Shown: positions 42,911-51,674 of the stretch, piece by piece
Layout of the letters: each line of letters starts with the position of its first letter
Position numbering within the stretch: position 1 is the stretch's first letter
DNA from: Gammaproteobacteria bacterium
GTDB lineage: Bacteria > Pseudomonadota > Gammaproteobacteria > Pseudomonadales > Pseudohongiellaceae
Length of the DNA: 64,000 bases
Direction: 5' to 3'
Assembly (NCBI GenBank): GCA_024639905.1
Contig: JAHEGE010000001.1
Span: 434,001 to 498,000 of the forward strand
Position numbers and translations under genes: made by a program
The notes under the pieces: model-generated
Seen by the model: only the letters and a program-made list of their open reading frames with translations
Told to the model about the DNA's origin: nothing
Database searches by the model: none

Positions 42911-43251
42911 TGCAGCGTCTCGTCGGTTTCGGTGCCCGGCAGCACATGGGGCTCGACCTCTAAGCGGTGCAGGCGCACGCCATAGAGTTCTATCCAGCCG
43001 CGGTAGCGGGTTTCGCCGGTGGTGGCGAATTCGAAACGATAGTGGCGGCGCAGGTGCAGGCCGCCTGACTCGCCGCGCACGGGTTTAACGCCAACTAAGA
43101 CTAGCGACTGATCGAGGAGCTGCAGCCCTTGTTCGCGGCAGTATTTGAGCGCGTGACCGTAGGCGAAGCTGCGCACCTTGTCGCTCTGCCACCAGAAGCC
43201 GACGAGGGCGGCGATGAGGCCGCACCAGAAAAAGAATGAGAGGGAGTGCAT
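42907..43251 (-). CDS. DUF3301 family membrane-anchored protein
   Basis: 114 residues. An N-terminal anchor helix (LSFFFWCGLIAALVGFWW) is followed by DKVRSFAYGHALKYCREQGLQLLDQSLVL and a beta-rich tail ending in RRHYRFEFATTGETRYRGWIELYGVRL, the DUF3301 pattern. Function unknown. It is convergent with the MATE gene; the stops overlap by 4 nt. Confidence 0.85.
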   Translation of the reverse strand: MHSLSFFFWCGLIAALVGFWWQSDKVRSFAYGHALKYCREQGLQLLDQSLVLVGVKPVRGESGGLHLRRHYRFEFATTGETRYRGWIELYGVRLHRLEVEPHVLPGTETDETLH

Positions 43252-43300
43252 TGGTTTTCGCTTGGTTTAATGGGCGTAGATAAAGTAAAGGGAGATCAAT

Positions 43301-43319
43301 AAAGGGGTCTGACCCCTTT
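43301..43319. repeat. Perfect 19-nt palindrome of the GGGGTCnGACCCC family
   Basis: AAAGGGGTC-T-GACCCCTTT, a perfect palindrome about one central base, between the DUF3301 and the 43329 gene. It lies just after the latter's stop, where it could fold as a terminator in either direction. Confidence 0.85.
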
Positions 43320-43328
43320 ACTGCCCCC

Positions 43329-44375
43329 TTACTGTGAAGCCGCGCGTGCCTCTTCTGCACGGGCGCCGCGGAGGATGTTGAGCAGGCCATAATTGCCTTC
43401 CTGGCAAGCATATTCATACAGCTGGCCCGCGACTTTCGCCATCGGCAACACCGCCTCGATCTTGTCGGTGAAGGTGGCAGGATCGTCGAGCGTCCATCGA
43501 TAGTCTAGCGCGTCGAAGGCGGTGCGGGTAAAGCGTTCGGTAAGCGTTTTGTTTTTACCCGTGCCCAGAGACGCAAGGCTTGCAGTGTAGAAGCTGAAAT
43601 TGCGAGTCTCGACAACTAACGTGTCGCCGTCCCAGTAGCCGCGGGAATCGCCTGTCCACTGCTCTATTGAGTCGGGCAGGGGGGGCAAGTCTGTCAGCGG
43701 CACCATACGTGCGTTATGAATCATCTCGCCGAGTATCACTACATGGTCTCGGTTCTGCACAATCTGCAGGTTGTTGTTATAGCGGCTAGCGCGGTAGGGC
43801 GGCAATCCGTTAAGGCCGATGAGGCATCGCTCAGGAAGGCCTCGGTCCTCGGGGCCATCTTTGCCAATACCGCCGCTGCCGGTCCGCACAGGGCGGCTGC
43901 CCTGAGCGTCTTGCAAGAAACCACTCTGGCCACGTGGCGCGCCGGCTACCAAAGGCGGCAGCTGGCCGTTCGCTGGATAAACGATTTGCGAAGTGCGCAC
44001 GGTATCGGCGATGGACGCCATTTCATACCAGAAGTGATCGTAGCCGTAGAGAAACCTCTCGTCGTTAGACGGTGCGCCGCGATTCGCCAGCTCTTCGCTT
44101 GCTTCACGCGTGGCGCCTTCTTCTGCCTCGGCGGCAAGCCGTGCCTTGATCGCCTCGATTTCTTGCGCGGTTAAAAACTCGCGCTCGCCAAACTCGGCGG
44201 GTCGCTCGAACGGAATCTCGGTCGAGAAATTCCACACGCCCTGCAGGTCGGGCTGGCCCCATTCGGTCTCAAAGCGCTGTGGCTCCGCTGCCATGACTAG
44301 CGGCGCATAGAGGCAGCATAAAGCGAGCCGGACACCTGAGCGAGCCAGCGGAATGAGGAGAGTTGATCGAAGCAT
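43329..44375 (-). CDS. Secreted hypothetical protein
   Basis: 348 residues. A signal peptide (LCCLYAPLVMA) is followed by a mature protein with WGQPDLQGVWNFSTEIPFERP, PPYRASRYNNNLQIVQNRDHVVILGEMIHNARMVPL and SRGYWDGDTLVVETRNFSF. I recognise a widespread family with the PDLxGVW and YWDGDTLVVET signatures in environmental bacteria, but it has no known function. Repeats of GGGGTC palindromes border it on both sides (43301 and 44393). Confidence 0.8.
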   Translation of the reverse strand: MLRSTLLIPLARSGVRLALCCLYAPLVMAAEPQRFETEWGQPDLQGVWNFSTEIPFERPAEFGEREFLTAQEIEAIKARLAAEAEEGATREASEELANRGAPSNDERFLYGYDHFWYEMASIADTVRTSQIVYPANGQLPPLVAGAPRGQSGFLQDAQGSRPVRTGSGGIGKDGPEDRGLPERCLIGLNGLPPYRASRYNNNLQIVQNRDHVVILGEMIHNARMVPLTDLPPLPDSIEQWTGDSRGYWDGDTLVVETRNFSFYTASLASLGTGKNKTLTERFTRTAFDALDYRWTLDDPATFTDKIEAVLPMAKVAGQLYEYACQEGNYGLLNILRGARAEEARAASQ

Positions 44376-44392
44376 GGGTCATGTCTCAATGC

Positions 44393-44427
44393 GGGGAGAA
44401 AAAGGGATCTGACCCCTTTTTCTCCCC
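44393..44427. repeat. 35-nt near-perfect palindrome (17-bp arms), GGGGTCnGACCCC family
   Basis: Both arms are 17 nt, GGGGAGAAAAAGGG plus ATC on the left and its complement on the right with one mismatch. It can fold into a long stem with an A/T-rich middle. It lies 10 nt from the stop of the FAH gene and upstream of the 43329 gene, so it could terminate FAH transcripts. Confidence 0.8.
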
Positions 44428-44436
44428 GAGAGTGGA

Positions 44437-45606
44437 TTAGTTGTCGCGGTAGCTGCTCACCGGAGGCAGCTGCGCACCAGATAAATCAGCGGGGATACTC
44501 TTCTCTGCACGCACTGTGTGGGTGAGCGTGCCGATGCCCTCGATCGTCGCGGTGACGGTTTCGCCATCGATCAGATAGCCTGAGCCGCTCGCGCGCTCAA
44601 CTCGACCGGCGCCAGTACCGCCTGAGGTGCCGCTCTGCATTACATCGCCCGGAAAGACGGTGATTAGCGATGAGGCATACTCGATGAGCTCGGGGATGTT
44701 GTGAATCATGTCGCCTGCTTTGGCTTCCTGCACCGTCACGCCGTCGACAACGGTGATTTGGTGGAGACGCTCCATGGGGTCGCCGTAGAATTCCTTAGGC
44801 ACGATCCATGGGCCGTGGGGCGCGAAGGTGTCATGACCTTTGCCGACGAACCAGTCTGAGCGCACGCCGTAACCGCCGGGTGGGCGGCCGCCGCGGTCAG
44901 ATACGTCCATCGCCACCATGTAGCCGAACACATGGTCGTAGGCGCGGTCGGCGGAGATGTATTTGCCAGTCTTGCCGAATACGATCGCCATCTCGACTTC
45001 GTATTCAATCTCGTCGCGACCGTAAGGCATGATGATGTCTTCACCGTCGCCGATGACGGCGCCGCGAGTCGGCTTGAGGAAGAGGTAGGGCACGCCACGA
45101 TTCTCTTGGCGCTCTTTTGTGCGCCGCGCGAGCTCGTCATCGTTACAGCCTTCGCAAGCGTGGGTGTAAAAGTTTACCGCCGCGTTCATAATCTTGCTGG
45201 GGTATTGCACCGGCGCCATGATGTCTACCGTGCCGACATCGTGGACGAAGTCGCGGCGCGAGCTCCCGCTGAGCAGGTTGTTTTCAACCATCCAGTTTAC
45301 GACTTCGTAGACACGGTATTTCATGCCGTATTCGTACTGCTCGATCAGCCCAATCATGTCGCTGGGCATTTCTAGGTGGCTGTACTGAGGGAGTAGTTGC
45401 ATGGCGCGGTTGGCCGCAACCAGATCGACAATAAGGCTGTCGTCTCGCATCACGAGTCCGACCGTTGGCACATCGTTTATAGCGAAGGTGCCGACCTTAA
45501 AGGGCTCCGCCGACTCGCTCGCCTGCGCGAACGCGACGAGGGGGCTAGCGAGCAGTGTGAGGGTTGTCATGAGTGCTAGGGCAAAGCGGGACTTTATTCT
45601 TAACAT
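44437..45606 (-). CDS. Secreted fumarylacetoacetate hydrolase (FAH) family protein
   Basis: 389 residues. A clear signal peptide (LALMTTLTLLASPLVAFAQA) precedes an N-terminal domain and the FAH catalytic domain (residues about 130-370: YPSKIMNAAVNFYTHACEG, YLFLKPTRGAVIGDGEDIIMP, EIEYEVEMAIVFGKTGKYIS, YMVAMDVSDRGGRPPGGYG, KGHDTFAPHGPW). The metal ligands (Glu-x-Glu of YEVEMA and Asp of MDVSD) are present. FAH enzymes hydrolyse or decarboxylate acyl-pyruvates and are normally cytoplasmic, so export is unusual. GGGAGA precedes the ATG. Confidence 0.88.
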   Translation of the reverse strand: MLRIKSRFALALMTTLTLLASPLVAFAQASESAEPFKVGTFAINDVPTVGLVMRDDSLIVDLVAANRAMQLLPQYSHLEMPSDMIGLIEQYEYGMKYRVYEVVNWMVENNLLSGSSRRDFVHDVGTVDIMAPVQYPSKIMNAAVNFYTHACEGCNDDELARRTKERQENRGVPYLFLKPTRGAVIGDGEDIIMPYGRDEIEYEVEMAIVFGKTGKYISADRAYDHVFGYMVAMDVSDRGGRPPGGYGVRSDWFVGKGHDTFAPHGPWIVPKEFYGDPMERLHQITVVDGVTVQEAKAGDMIHNIPELIEYASSLITVFPGDVMQSGTSGGTGAGRVERASGSGYLIDGETVTATIEGIGTLTHTVRAEKSIPADLSGAQLPPVSSYRDN

Positions 45607-45734
45607 CTTAGTCTCCCGTGCAGGATATCAACGATTTACTGGGTTTATGGAACCCATACAAGGTATATCCATCGGGTGAGCTTGTCGAGTGTAGACAAAC
45701 AAGAATCTAAGCAGGGGGCAGGGAAACGAAAAGG

Positions 45735-45803
45735 GGAACGAAAAGAAGGCTGGCCCCTTTTTCAGAACAGCAGGAAAATAGGGGTCTGGCCCCTTTTCGT
45801 TCC
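45735..45803. repeat. Composite inverted repeat with two GGCCCC-type palindromes
   Basis: GGAACGAAAAG at 45735-45745 is matched by CTTTTCGTTCC at 45793-45803, an 11-bp inverted repeat. Between them lie GGCTGGCCCC (45748-45757) and GGGGTCTGGCCCC (45781-45793), variants of the palindromes at 42.8-44.4 kb. The right arm reaches the fabH stop codon. Confidence 0.75.
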
Positions 45804-46891
45804 TATCCTCGCGCTGCAGCGCGAGCAGCGTAGCGAGCGATGTGAGGCTCTAGCAATTCCAGTGCCGTCTTGTCGTTAGGCGGCAGCTCAGCGTCGCTGA
45901 CAGCGAGAGGCGTGGTGCGCTCGCCCCAGCGGATGACGCCGGCGCCCCAGGTAAGGCCCGCGCCAAACGAGGCGGTGAGTAGCGTGTCTCCCGCCTTTAC
46001 GCGGCCTTCGTCCACCGCCTCGGCGAGCGCTACGGGAATCGTTCCGGCAGAGGTGTTGCCGTATTTATGCACATTGACGAATACGCGGTCTTCGTCGATG
46101 CCCACACGCTTAGCCAGCGCGTCAAGAATGCGCTTGTTCGCCTGGTGTGGCACCACGAGGCTGACGTCGTCGATGCTCAAGCCGGTGTCACGAAGCACTT
46201 CTTCGCAGCCCTGCGCCATCGCCTTTACGGCGCGCTTAAACACCTCCTGGCCTTCGAAGTTCCACGTGTTGAACAGGAACTCCTCCGACAAGCGGCTCTC
46301 TGCTGAGCCGATGTTAGTAATTTGAATCGCGTATTTGGCATCCGACTCGCAGCCAATGCGTGCCGACAGCAGGCCAACTTCGTGGTCAGCCGCCTCGATA
46401 ACAACTGCCCCGCAGGCGTCGCCAAACAGGACTGCGACGTCGCGGTTACTCCAATCCATATAATGCGAAATGAATTCGCCACCGAGCACCAAGACCTTCT
46501 TATGGGCGCCGGTCTTGATTAGGTTAGAACCCACGTGTAGCCCATAAAGGAAGCCAGTACACGCCGAGTTGAGGTCAATCGCCGCTGCGTTGCGCGCACC
46601 GAGCTCGTCAGCTATGAGCGATGCCGTGTTCGGACACATGGAATCGACCGTGAGGCTACCGAGCAGGATCAGGTCGAGCTCCATAGGGTCAAGGTTCGCG
46701 GCTGCAAGCGCGCGGCGTGCGGCGACCACAGCCATGTCGGAGAAATTGCAGTGCAGTATGCGCCGCTCTTGGATTCCAGTGCGCGAAGTGATCCACTCGT
46801 CACTAGTATCCATAAAGGTGGTTAGGTCGGCATTGCTTAACACTGCCGGGGGGAGGCATTTCCCCCAACCGGTAATTTCGGCGAATTTCAT
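45803..46891 (-). CDS. Beta-ketoacyl-ACP synthase III-type protein (FabH-like)
   Basis: 362 residues, a thiolase-fold condensing enzyme. The catalytic triad is visible: Cys in DLNSACTGFLYGL (near residue 120), His in VVPHQANKRILDAL, Asn in KYGNTSAGTIPVAL. The N-terminus MKFAEITGWGKCLPPAVLSNADL and DTSDEWITSRTGIQERR are FabH hallmarks. It joins acetyl- or another acyl-CoA to malonyl-ACP to begin fatty-acid synthesis. It stands away from other fab genes, so it may be a second copy for special starter units (my inference). ATG at 46891 has GGAGAG upstream; the longer frame to 46921 does not fit the family. Confidence 0.9.
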   Translation of the reverse strand: MKFAEITGWGKCLPPAVLSNADLTTFMDTSDEWITSRTGIQERRILHCNFSDMAVVAARRALAAANLDPMELDLILLGSLTVDSMCPNTASLIADELGARNAAAIDLNSACTGFLYGLHVGSNLIKTGAHKKVLVLGGEFISHYMDWSNRDVAVLFGDACGAVVIEAADHEVGLLSARIGCESDAKYAIQITNIGSAESRLSEEFLFNTWNFEGQEVFKRAVKAMAQGCEEVLRDTGLSIDDVSLVVPHQANKRILDALAKRVGIDEDRVFVNVHKYGNTSAGTIPVALAEAVDEGRVKAGDTLLTASFGAGLTWGAGVIRWGERTTPLAVSDAELPPNDKTALELLEPHIARYAARAAARG

Positions 46892-47035
46892 TCGTTCTCT
46901 CCGTGCCCTGTCAGGCCTCAATGGCGGTCGCGCTTGGCGAGCGTTATTCTTCTACTCTATATTGACCGCGCAGCGCTTTTCTTAAGTTTTTTCCGTGTTT
47001 AGCCGAGAATGGGCGATTCGATGAGGGTAATAATC

Positions 47036-47881
47036 ATGTTTATCCAGTTTGCCCCGCGTATTAGCGGGTTAACGAGAAGGGCGCTCCCGCCGTTGGCTTT
47101 AGCAATCTTTTTAATTTTCGCCGTTATGCGGGGATCTGCGCAGGAGGCATCATTCGATCACAGCGGCTGGGACGGAGTGCTTAAGGCAAACGTGGTCAGC
47201 GCAGACGGCGGCGCCGCAACGCGGGTCGATTATGCCGGCATGGCCAAGGCCCAACCTGCACTCGATGCCTATCTTGCTGGCATCGCTGAGCTGTCGCGCG
47301 CGGAGTTCGACGCATTGCCTCTTAATGAGCAGCTGGCCCTTCTCATTAACCTCTATAATGCGGCCACGGTTGCGCTCATCGTCGAGCAACCCGTCGACAT
47401 CGACTCGATTCGAGATATCGGCAGCTTCTTTACCTCGGCATGGGAGATAGCGCGTGTTGACCTTTTCGGCGAGCTGGTCACCCTCGATCACATAGAGCAC
47501 GAACTCATCCGCGGCTCGGGACGTTACCAGGAGCCGCGCATCCACTTCGCCGTAAACTGTGCCGCTATCGGCTGTCCAGCACTGCGCGCGGAGGCCTATA
47601 CGGGTGCGCGCCTAGAACAGCAGCTCGATGACGCAACGAGGCGCTTCCTTGCGGATCGCAGCCGAAACTCTTTCGATGGCCGCAGACTCAGGCTCTCGAG
47701 TATCTTTAAATGGTACCGTGAGGATTTCGAAAGCGGCTGGGGAGGCAGTGACTCGCTAGGCCAGTTCGCCGCCCGCTACGCAGCCGAATTAGGCTTGAGT
47801 GAGGCGCAGGCTCGAACACTGGCTGCCGGAGAGATGGGTATTCGCTTTCTAAGTTATGACTGGAGCCTAAACGGGCTCTAA
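47036..47881 (+). CDS. Secreted DUF547 family protein
   Basis: 281 residues with an N-terminal signal segment (PPLALAIFLIFAVMRGSAQE). The domain DUF547 is seen in FDALPLNEQLALLINLYNAATVALIVE, LFGELVTLDHIEHELIRG, EPRIHFAVNCAAIGCPALRAEAY and LSSIFKWYREDFESG. The conserved Cys/His cluster suggests an enzyme, but none is known. ATG at 47036 has GAGGG 8 nt upstream. It lies 69 bp before tRNA-Sec. Confidence 0.88.
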   Translation: MFIQFAPRISGLTRRALPPLALAIFLIFAVMRGSAQEASFDHSGWDGVLKANVVSADGGAATRVDYAGMAKAQPALDAYLAGIAELSRAEFDALPLNEQLALLINLYNAATVALIVEQPVDIDSIRDIGSFFTSAWEIARVDLFGELVTLDHIEHELIRGSGRYQEPRIHFAVNCAAIGCPALRAEAYTGARLEQQLDDATRRFLADRSRNSFDGRRLRLSSIFKWYREDFESGWGGSDSLGQFAARYAAELGLSEAQARTLAAGEMGIRFLSYDWSLNGL

Positions 47882-47950
47882 TTAAGGCGGCAAGCCAAGG
47901 CGGCAAACTAGAGTCTCGAACTCACGAGTCGTTATGCTAAGCTCTCTCGC

Positions 47951-48046
47951 GGAAGAGTATCATTCCCGGTGGGGTGCCCGGACTTCAACTCCGGTGAAGC
48001 GTGTTAAAGACAGGCTTGGTGGGTTCGACTCCTGCCTCTTCCGCCA
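47951..48046 (+). tRNA. selC: tRNA-Sec (selenocysteine, anticodon UCA)
   Basis: 96 nt with encoded CCA. The anticodon arm is CCGGA-CTTCAAC-TCCGG with TCA at 47985-47987. The D-arm can form six pairs with a 4-nt loop (CATTCC and GGGGTG), and the variable arm is long (AAGC...GCTT plus TGT/ACA), both hallmarks of tRNA-Sec. The T-loop reads TTCGACT. It starts GGAAGAG like E. coli selC. The acceptor plus T-stem adds up to 12 pairs by my count, one fewer than the 13 of E. coli. It decodes the UGA of the selenoprotein at 30539 together with SelB. Confidence 0.95.
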
Positions 48047-48202
48047 ATTTTTCTCTCTTCTTCTCGATTCATCCAGTCTACCTAAGCCCGATTTCGTCTT
48101 CGATTTGCCGGCTTCTGTTTGCCTTGCCACAACTTGAGGTAGGCAGGCAAGCGCGCTCAGCGGCAGTTTCTTTCCTGGGAGGAGTGTAAAAAGAGACCGA
48201 AT

Positions 48203-48244
48203 GGCCCTTCCCTCAAGTTAAAAACTTGGTGTCTGCGAAGGGCC
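48203..48244 (-). terminator. Two-tier hairpin, likely terminator of the PQQ-propeller gene
   Basis: Outer stem GGCCCTTC with GAAGGGCC (8 bp), inner stem CAAGTT with AACTTG (6 bp, loop AAA). On the minus strand it is followed about 10 nt later by a T-run, 37 nt after the stop at 48281. Confidence 0.65.
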
Positions 48245-48280
48245 TGTCAGCGCATCGTTGCTATCTTGGCTCGCCCCAAC

Positions 48281-49957
48281 TTACTCCGCCGGCTTAAACG
48301 CCAACAGCACATTGCCTGCCACTTGACTGAAAGACCCGTAGCCGGATCCTACAAACACCATGCCCGATCCCGCGGCGATGGAGTGGCTGTCGATAGAGCC
48401 GCCATAGCCTTCGACACCGTTGACGGTGTCATAGTCTTTCACGGTATCGTATTTGAAGAGTTGCTCACCGGTTTCGGAATTGAAGATGAAAAGTCGGCCG
48501 TCTAGCCCTGCGGTGATGACGGCGCCATCTACCGAGAGGGGTGTTGCAGAGAAACCATATAACAGCTCGCAGCGACGAAGTCTGTCGCTGCGCTCGGCAC
48601 CACACTCTGGCTGCACCTCATAAGACCAGCTGGCCTCGCCGGTGCCGGTGAAATAGGTATAGAGACCCGGCTGGTTGTTCTCGACCATGTTGGCAGGATC
48701 ATTCACTGTCATAAACGCGCGCTCAGCATTTGCTGCGATGCCCCAGTGATTGCCGCCCAAGGCGGTGCCGTCGCCAACGCGCTGGTTCCATACTACCGCG
48801 CCGGTGTCCGGATTAATCGCCCAGAGGTCGCCGGATTTTTGGCCGGCAACGAGCAGCTCCTGCCCGTTCGCTTCTACCAAAATAGCGGGGCCGCCAAAGT
48901 CGAAGTCGACCGAGTTGGTATCGGGCAAGATGATGCAGTTTGGCCCCGCAGCGCTGCAGGAGAAATTCCACATGTCGTTTTCAAGCGCTTGAAAGACCCA
49001 TTTCTCTGCGCCCGTATCGATGTCGATTGCGATAATAGCGTCGCTCGTGCCCGTGGTGGGATGCGAGGTGTTCTCGCCAGTGGTGACGATGACTTGTCCG
49101 CGCTTGGCATCGATGGTTGGCGTCGTCCAGATTGGCGCGCCAGACGGCCCGCGCTGTTTGACGCCGGTAGAGCTCACCATGCCGTTGTATTCGGCGGTGG
49201 GCATCGTGTGGTATTCCCAGAGTTTCTCGCCGGTGATCAGGTTTAATGCGGTTACCGCGCCGTGGTTGTCGCAGCATTCGAATTTGGGGTTGCCACCAGT
49301 TATCACGCCAGAACCGGACAGTGGAACGATAATCTTGTCGTCGTGAATCACCGGCGTGCCGGTAATCATGGCCTGATTGTCAGTCGCCTGACCGCTGACA
49401 ACCCAGTTGGCGCTGCCGTCTGCGGCGTTGAGAGAGTGAATCATGCCGCGTTGATCGCCGAACACGAGCGTGCCGCGGTCATCTACAACGCTGTAGGCGA
49501 GTGAGGAGCGCAGGCGCGTGCCCGCCTCATAGACCCACCTCGCGCAGCCGCTGCGGGTGTCTAGCGCGAACACACGACCCGCGTCGGTGGCGGAGTAAAA
49601 CAAAGTGTCGCCGAGGATGACCGGCGCGGCGCGCATGCTCGAGGTGTCGGGAAAGGCGATGGCCCAGGCGAGTTCTAGCGATGCCATGTCGTCTGTGGTG
49701 AGGCCCGCCGTTGCAGCATCGAGGTGGCGCGGGTTGTTGCCGTCGGCGCTAGTAAACGTGAAGGACGGAGCCTGTTGTAAATCGACAGCGCGGCTATCCT
49801 CCGCACACAGTGAGGCGGCTACCCAGTCACTTACTGCTGACTCTGTGGCTGCGTCTTGAGAAAAACCTATTTGTGCGCTGACAAGGCCGAGGCCAAGGCA
49901 CGCGGTTGCAAGTGATTGCAGTGTGGATCTCGATTTGAACAGGGTGCGAAAAGACAT
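48281..49957 (-). CDS. Secreted PQQ-type beta-propeller dehydrogenase-like protein
   Basis: 558 residues. A signal peptide (LATACLGLGLVSAQIGFS) precedes an eight-bladed propeller with tryptophan-docking-like repeats (GCARWVYEAG, GSANWVVSGQ, GEKLWEYHTMP, GAEKWVFQAL, GAVVWNQRVGDG, GEASWSYEV, GEQLFKYD). Vicinal cysteines are seen (KFECCDNHGAVTAL), as in quinoprotein alcohol dehydrogenases where they form a disulfide near PQQ. There is no CxxCH haem site. Similar to polyvinyl-alcohol-dehydrogenase-like periplasmic proteins. ATG at 49957 has AAGGAA 9 nt upstream; the frame to 50035 is less likely. Whether PQQ is bound is open. Confidence 0.85.
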   Translation of the reverse strand: MSFRTLFKSRSTLQSLATACLGLGLVSAQIGFSQDAATESAVSDWVAASLCAEDSRAVDLQQAPSFTFTSADGNNPRHLDAATAGLTTDDMASLELAWAIAFPDTSSMRAAPVILGDTLFYSATDAGRVFALDTRSGCARWVYEAGTRLRSSLAYSVVDDRGTLVFGDQRGMIHSLNAADGSANWVVSGQATDNQAMITGTPVIHDDKIIVPLSGSGVITGGNPKFECCDNHGAVTALNLITGEKLWEYHTMPTAEYNGMVSSTGVKQRGPSGAPIWTTPTIDAKRGQVIVTTGENTSHPTTGTSDAIIAIDIDTGAEKWVFQALENDMWNFSCSAAGPNCIILPDTNSVDFDFGGPAILVEANGQELLVAGQKSGDLWAINPDTGAVVWNQRVGDGTALGGNHWGIAANAERAFMTVNDPANMVENNQPGLYTYFTGTGEASWSYEVQPECGAERSDRLRRCELLYGFSATPLSVDGAVITAGLDGRLFIFNSETGEQLFKYDTVKDYDTVNGVEGYGGSIDSHSIAAGSGMVFVGSGYGSFSQVAGNVLLAFKPAE

Positions 49958-50092
49958 CAGAGACATTTCCTTAAAAATTGAATGGTGCAACCGTGTGATT
50001 GAGGACAACGAATTTGCCAGAATTCGCTTAAACAATCCACAGAGGCGGGGTATAACAGACGGCGACAGATTATTCCTAGTTAGGAGGATTCA

Positions 50093-51571
50093 ATGATCCG
50101 GCCACTACCCACTCTTGGACGTCTTTTGTGCAGGCATTCTGGCTTTGCGACACGGCTGTTCTCGCTGCTTGCCTTTGGCGTGGTAGCGCCTAATGCGGCG
50201 GCGCAGCAGCAGGACACCTTCGATTACTGGCAGCCGCAGCGCGAGATGATTGCGCGCGGTCAGCAGGCCATTTTTCTCTGTAACGGCTTGTTCACGTCGA
50301 ATAGGGATGTTGAACAGGTCTTCGCCGAGGAGTTAGCGTTCCTCCCCGCGTCGAAAGAGACTTTCAAAAACGGAGATTTCACAATCGACTGGGAACTACA
50401 GGCGGTTGAAATAGGCGCTGAAGAGACGGGGCCTGTCATGCGTGCTGCATTTCGCCGTGGTATCGGCTGCGTAAGCTTGCCCCCCGATCAAACTCTGCAA
50501 GACATCGCCGAGCTCCCCGAGCTAAACCTCGCTGGACCGCTGGGGGATCCCGAACAAATCGCTTGGCCTGATGGCGAGCGATTGAGCAACACATCCCTGT
50601 CCGCGAACATCGATGAGTCTAAGCTTGCAGCTGCATCAGACTGGGCCTTCGAACGCCCCACGCCAGAGCAGAAAACTGTCAGCCTGTTGGTGCTGCACAA
50701 GGGCGAAATCGTCCATGAGCGCTACGCACAAGGCTTTACTAAGGAAACCCGAACGCGGACGTGGTCAACAGCAAAAAGCATCGCTGTCACGCTAATTGGC
50801 ATGCTTGTCGATCAGGGAAAAATGGCGCTTGACGAGCCTCTAGGATTCGATTGGCTGCCGCCGGTTAGTGCGCCGGAAGACGATCCACGCAGCGCCATAA
50901 CCCTGCGGCACGTTCTCAATATGTCTAGCGGCTTGGAGAGCATCGATAATGGAGGGCTTGAATACGCCACTGGATCGGGTTTGTCCTATTGGGCGGGCGC
51001 GAGTTCTATCGATGGTGCTCGCAGCAGGGCGCTAATAAGAACCCCAGGTAAGCGGTTCGATTATGAAAACTACGACACGCTATTGGCGGTTTATGCGATG
51101 AAGCTTGCTTTGGCGGACACCGCGGAATACGCGGAATTTCCACGCAGGGCGCTGCTTGATCGCATTGGCATGCGCAATACGTTAGTGAGCACCGATCGCT
51201 TTGGCGACTTTATTTTAAGTAGTCAGGTGTATACGAACGCACGCGACCTCGCGCGTTTTGGTTTGCTGTACCTGAATGAGGGCGAGTGGGGTGGCGAGAG
51301 GCTGCTCTCAGAGGAATGGATCGACTTCGTGAGAACCCCAGCGCCTTCAACGCGAGAGATTGGCAGTATGTACGGCGGACAGTGGTGGCTAGTGCCCGAT
51401 GGCCGTACCGATGTCCCCAAGGATGCGTACTCCACCGCCGGCAACCGGGGGCAGTTCGTCATCGTGGTGCCGAGTCACGATCTCGTCATTGTCAGGCGAG
51501 GGCTCGACTACGGCAGGCAAGGTTTCGATCGTTGGGACCTAACGCGTGAAGTGCTTAAGGCGATCAATTAG
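50093..51571 (+). CDS. Secreted serine hydrolase, beta-lactamase-like family
   Basis: 492 residues. Hydrophobic N-terminus (LFSLLAFGVVAPNAAAQQ, signal peptide), then a 120-residue leader domain, then the hydrolase domain: SxxK in RTWSTAKSIAVTLIG, the ITLRHVLNMSSGLES block, YxN in FDYENYDTLLAV, and the C-terminal segment TAGNRGQFVIVVPSHDLVIVRRG. Class C beta-lactamase fold; probably an esterase or amidase, possibly related to 6-aminohexanoate-dimer hydrolase. AGGAGG before the ATG is strong. It is divergent from the PQQ-type gene. Confidence 0.88.
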   Translation: MIRPLPTLGRLLCRHSGFATRLFSLLAFGVVAPNAAAQQQDTFDYWQPQREMIARGQQAIFLCNGLFTSNRDVEQVFAEELAFLPASKETFKNGDFTIDWELQAVEIGAEETGPVMRAAFRRGIGCVSLPPDQTLQDIAELPELNLAGPLGDPEQIAWPDGERLSNTSLSANIDESKLAAASDWAFERPTPEQKTVSLLVLHKGEIVHERYAQGFTKETRTRTWSTAKSIAVTLIGMLVDQGKMALDEPLGFDWLPPVSAPEDDPRSAITLRHVLNMSSGLESIDNGGLEYATGSGLSYWAGASSIDGARSRALIRTPGKRFDYENYDTLLAVYAMKLALADTAEYAEFPRRALLDRIGMRNTLVSTDRFGDFILSSQVYTNARDLARFGLLYLNEGEWGGERLLSEEWIDFVRTPAPSTREIGSMYGGQWWLVPDGRTDVPKDAYSTAGNRGQFVIVVPSHDLVIVRRGLDYGRQGFDRWDLTREVLKAIN

Positions 51572-51674
51572 TCATAACCAAGTCGTTAAGCGCTGAGCTC
51601 GAAGAATAAGACGGGAGACTCAGCGGCGGTATTTTATCAGCGAGCCTAGCCATCCTGTGTTAGGCTGCCTCGTC

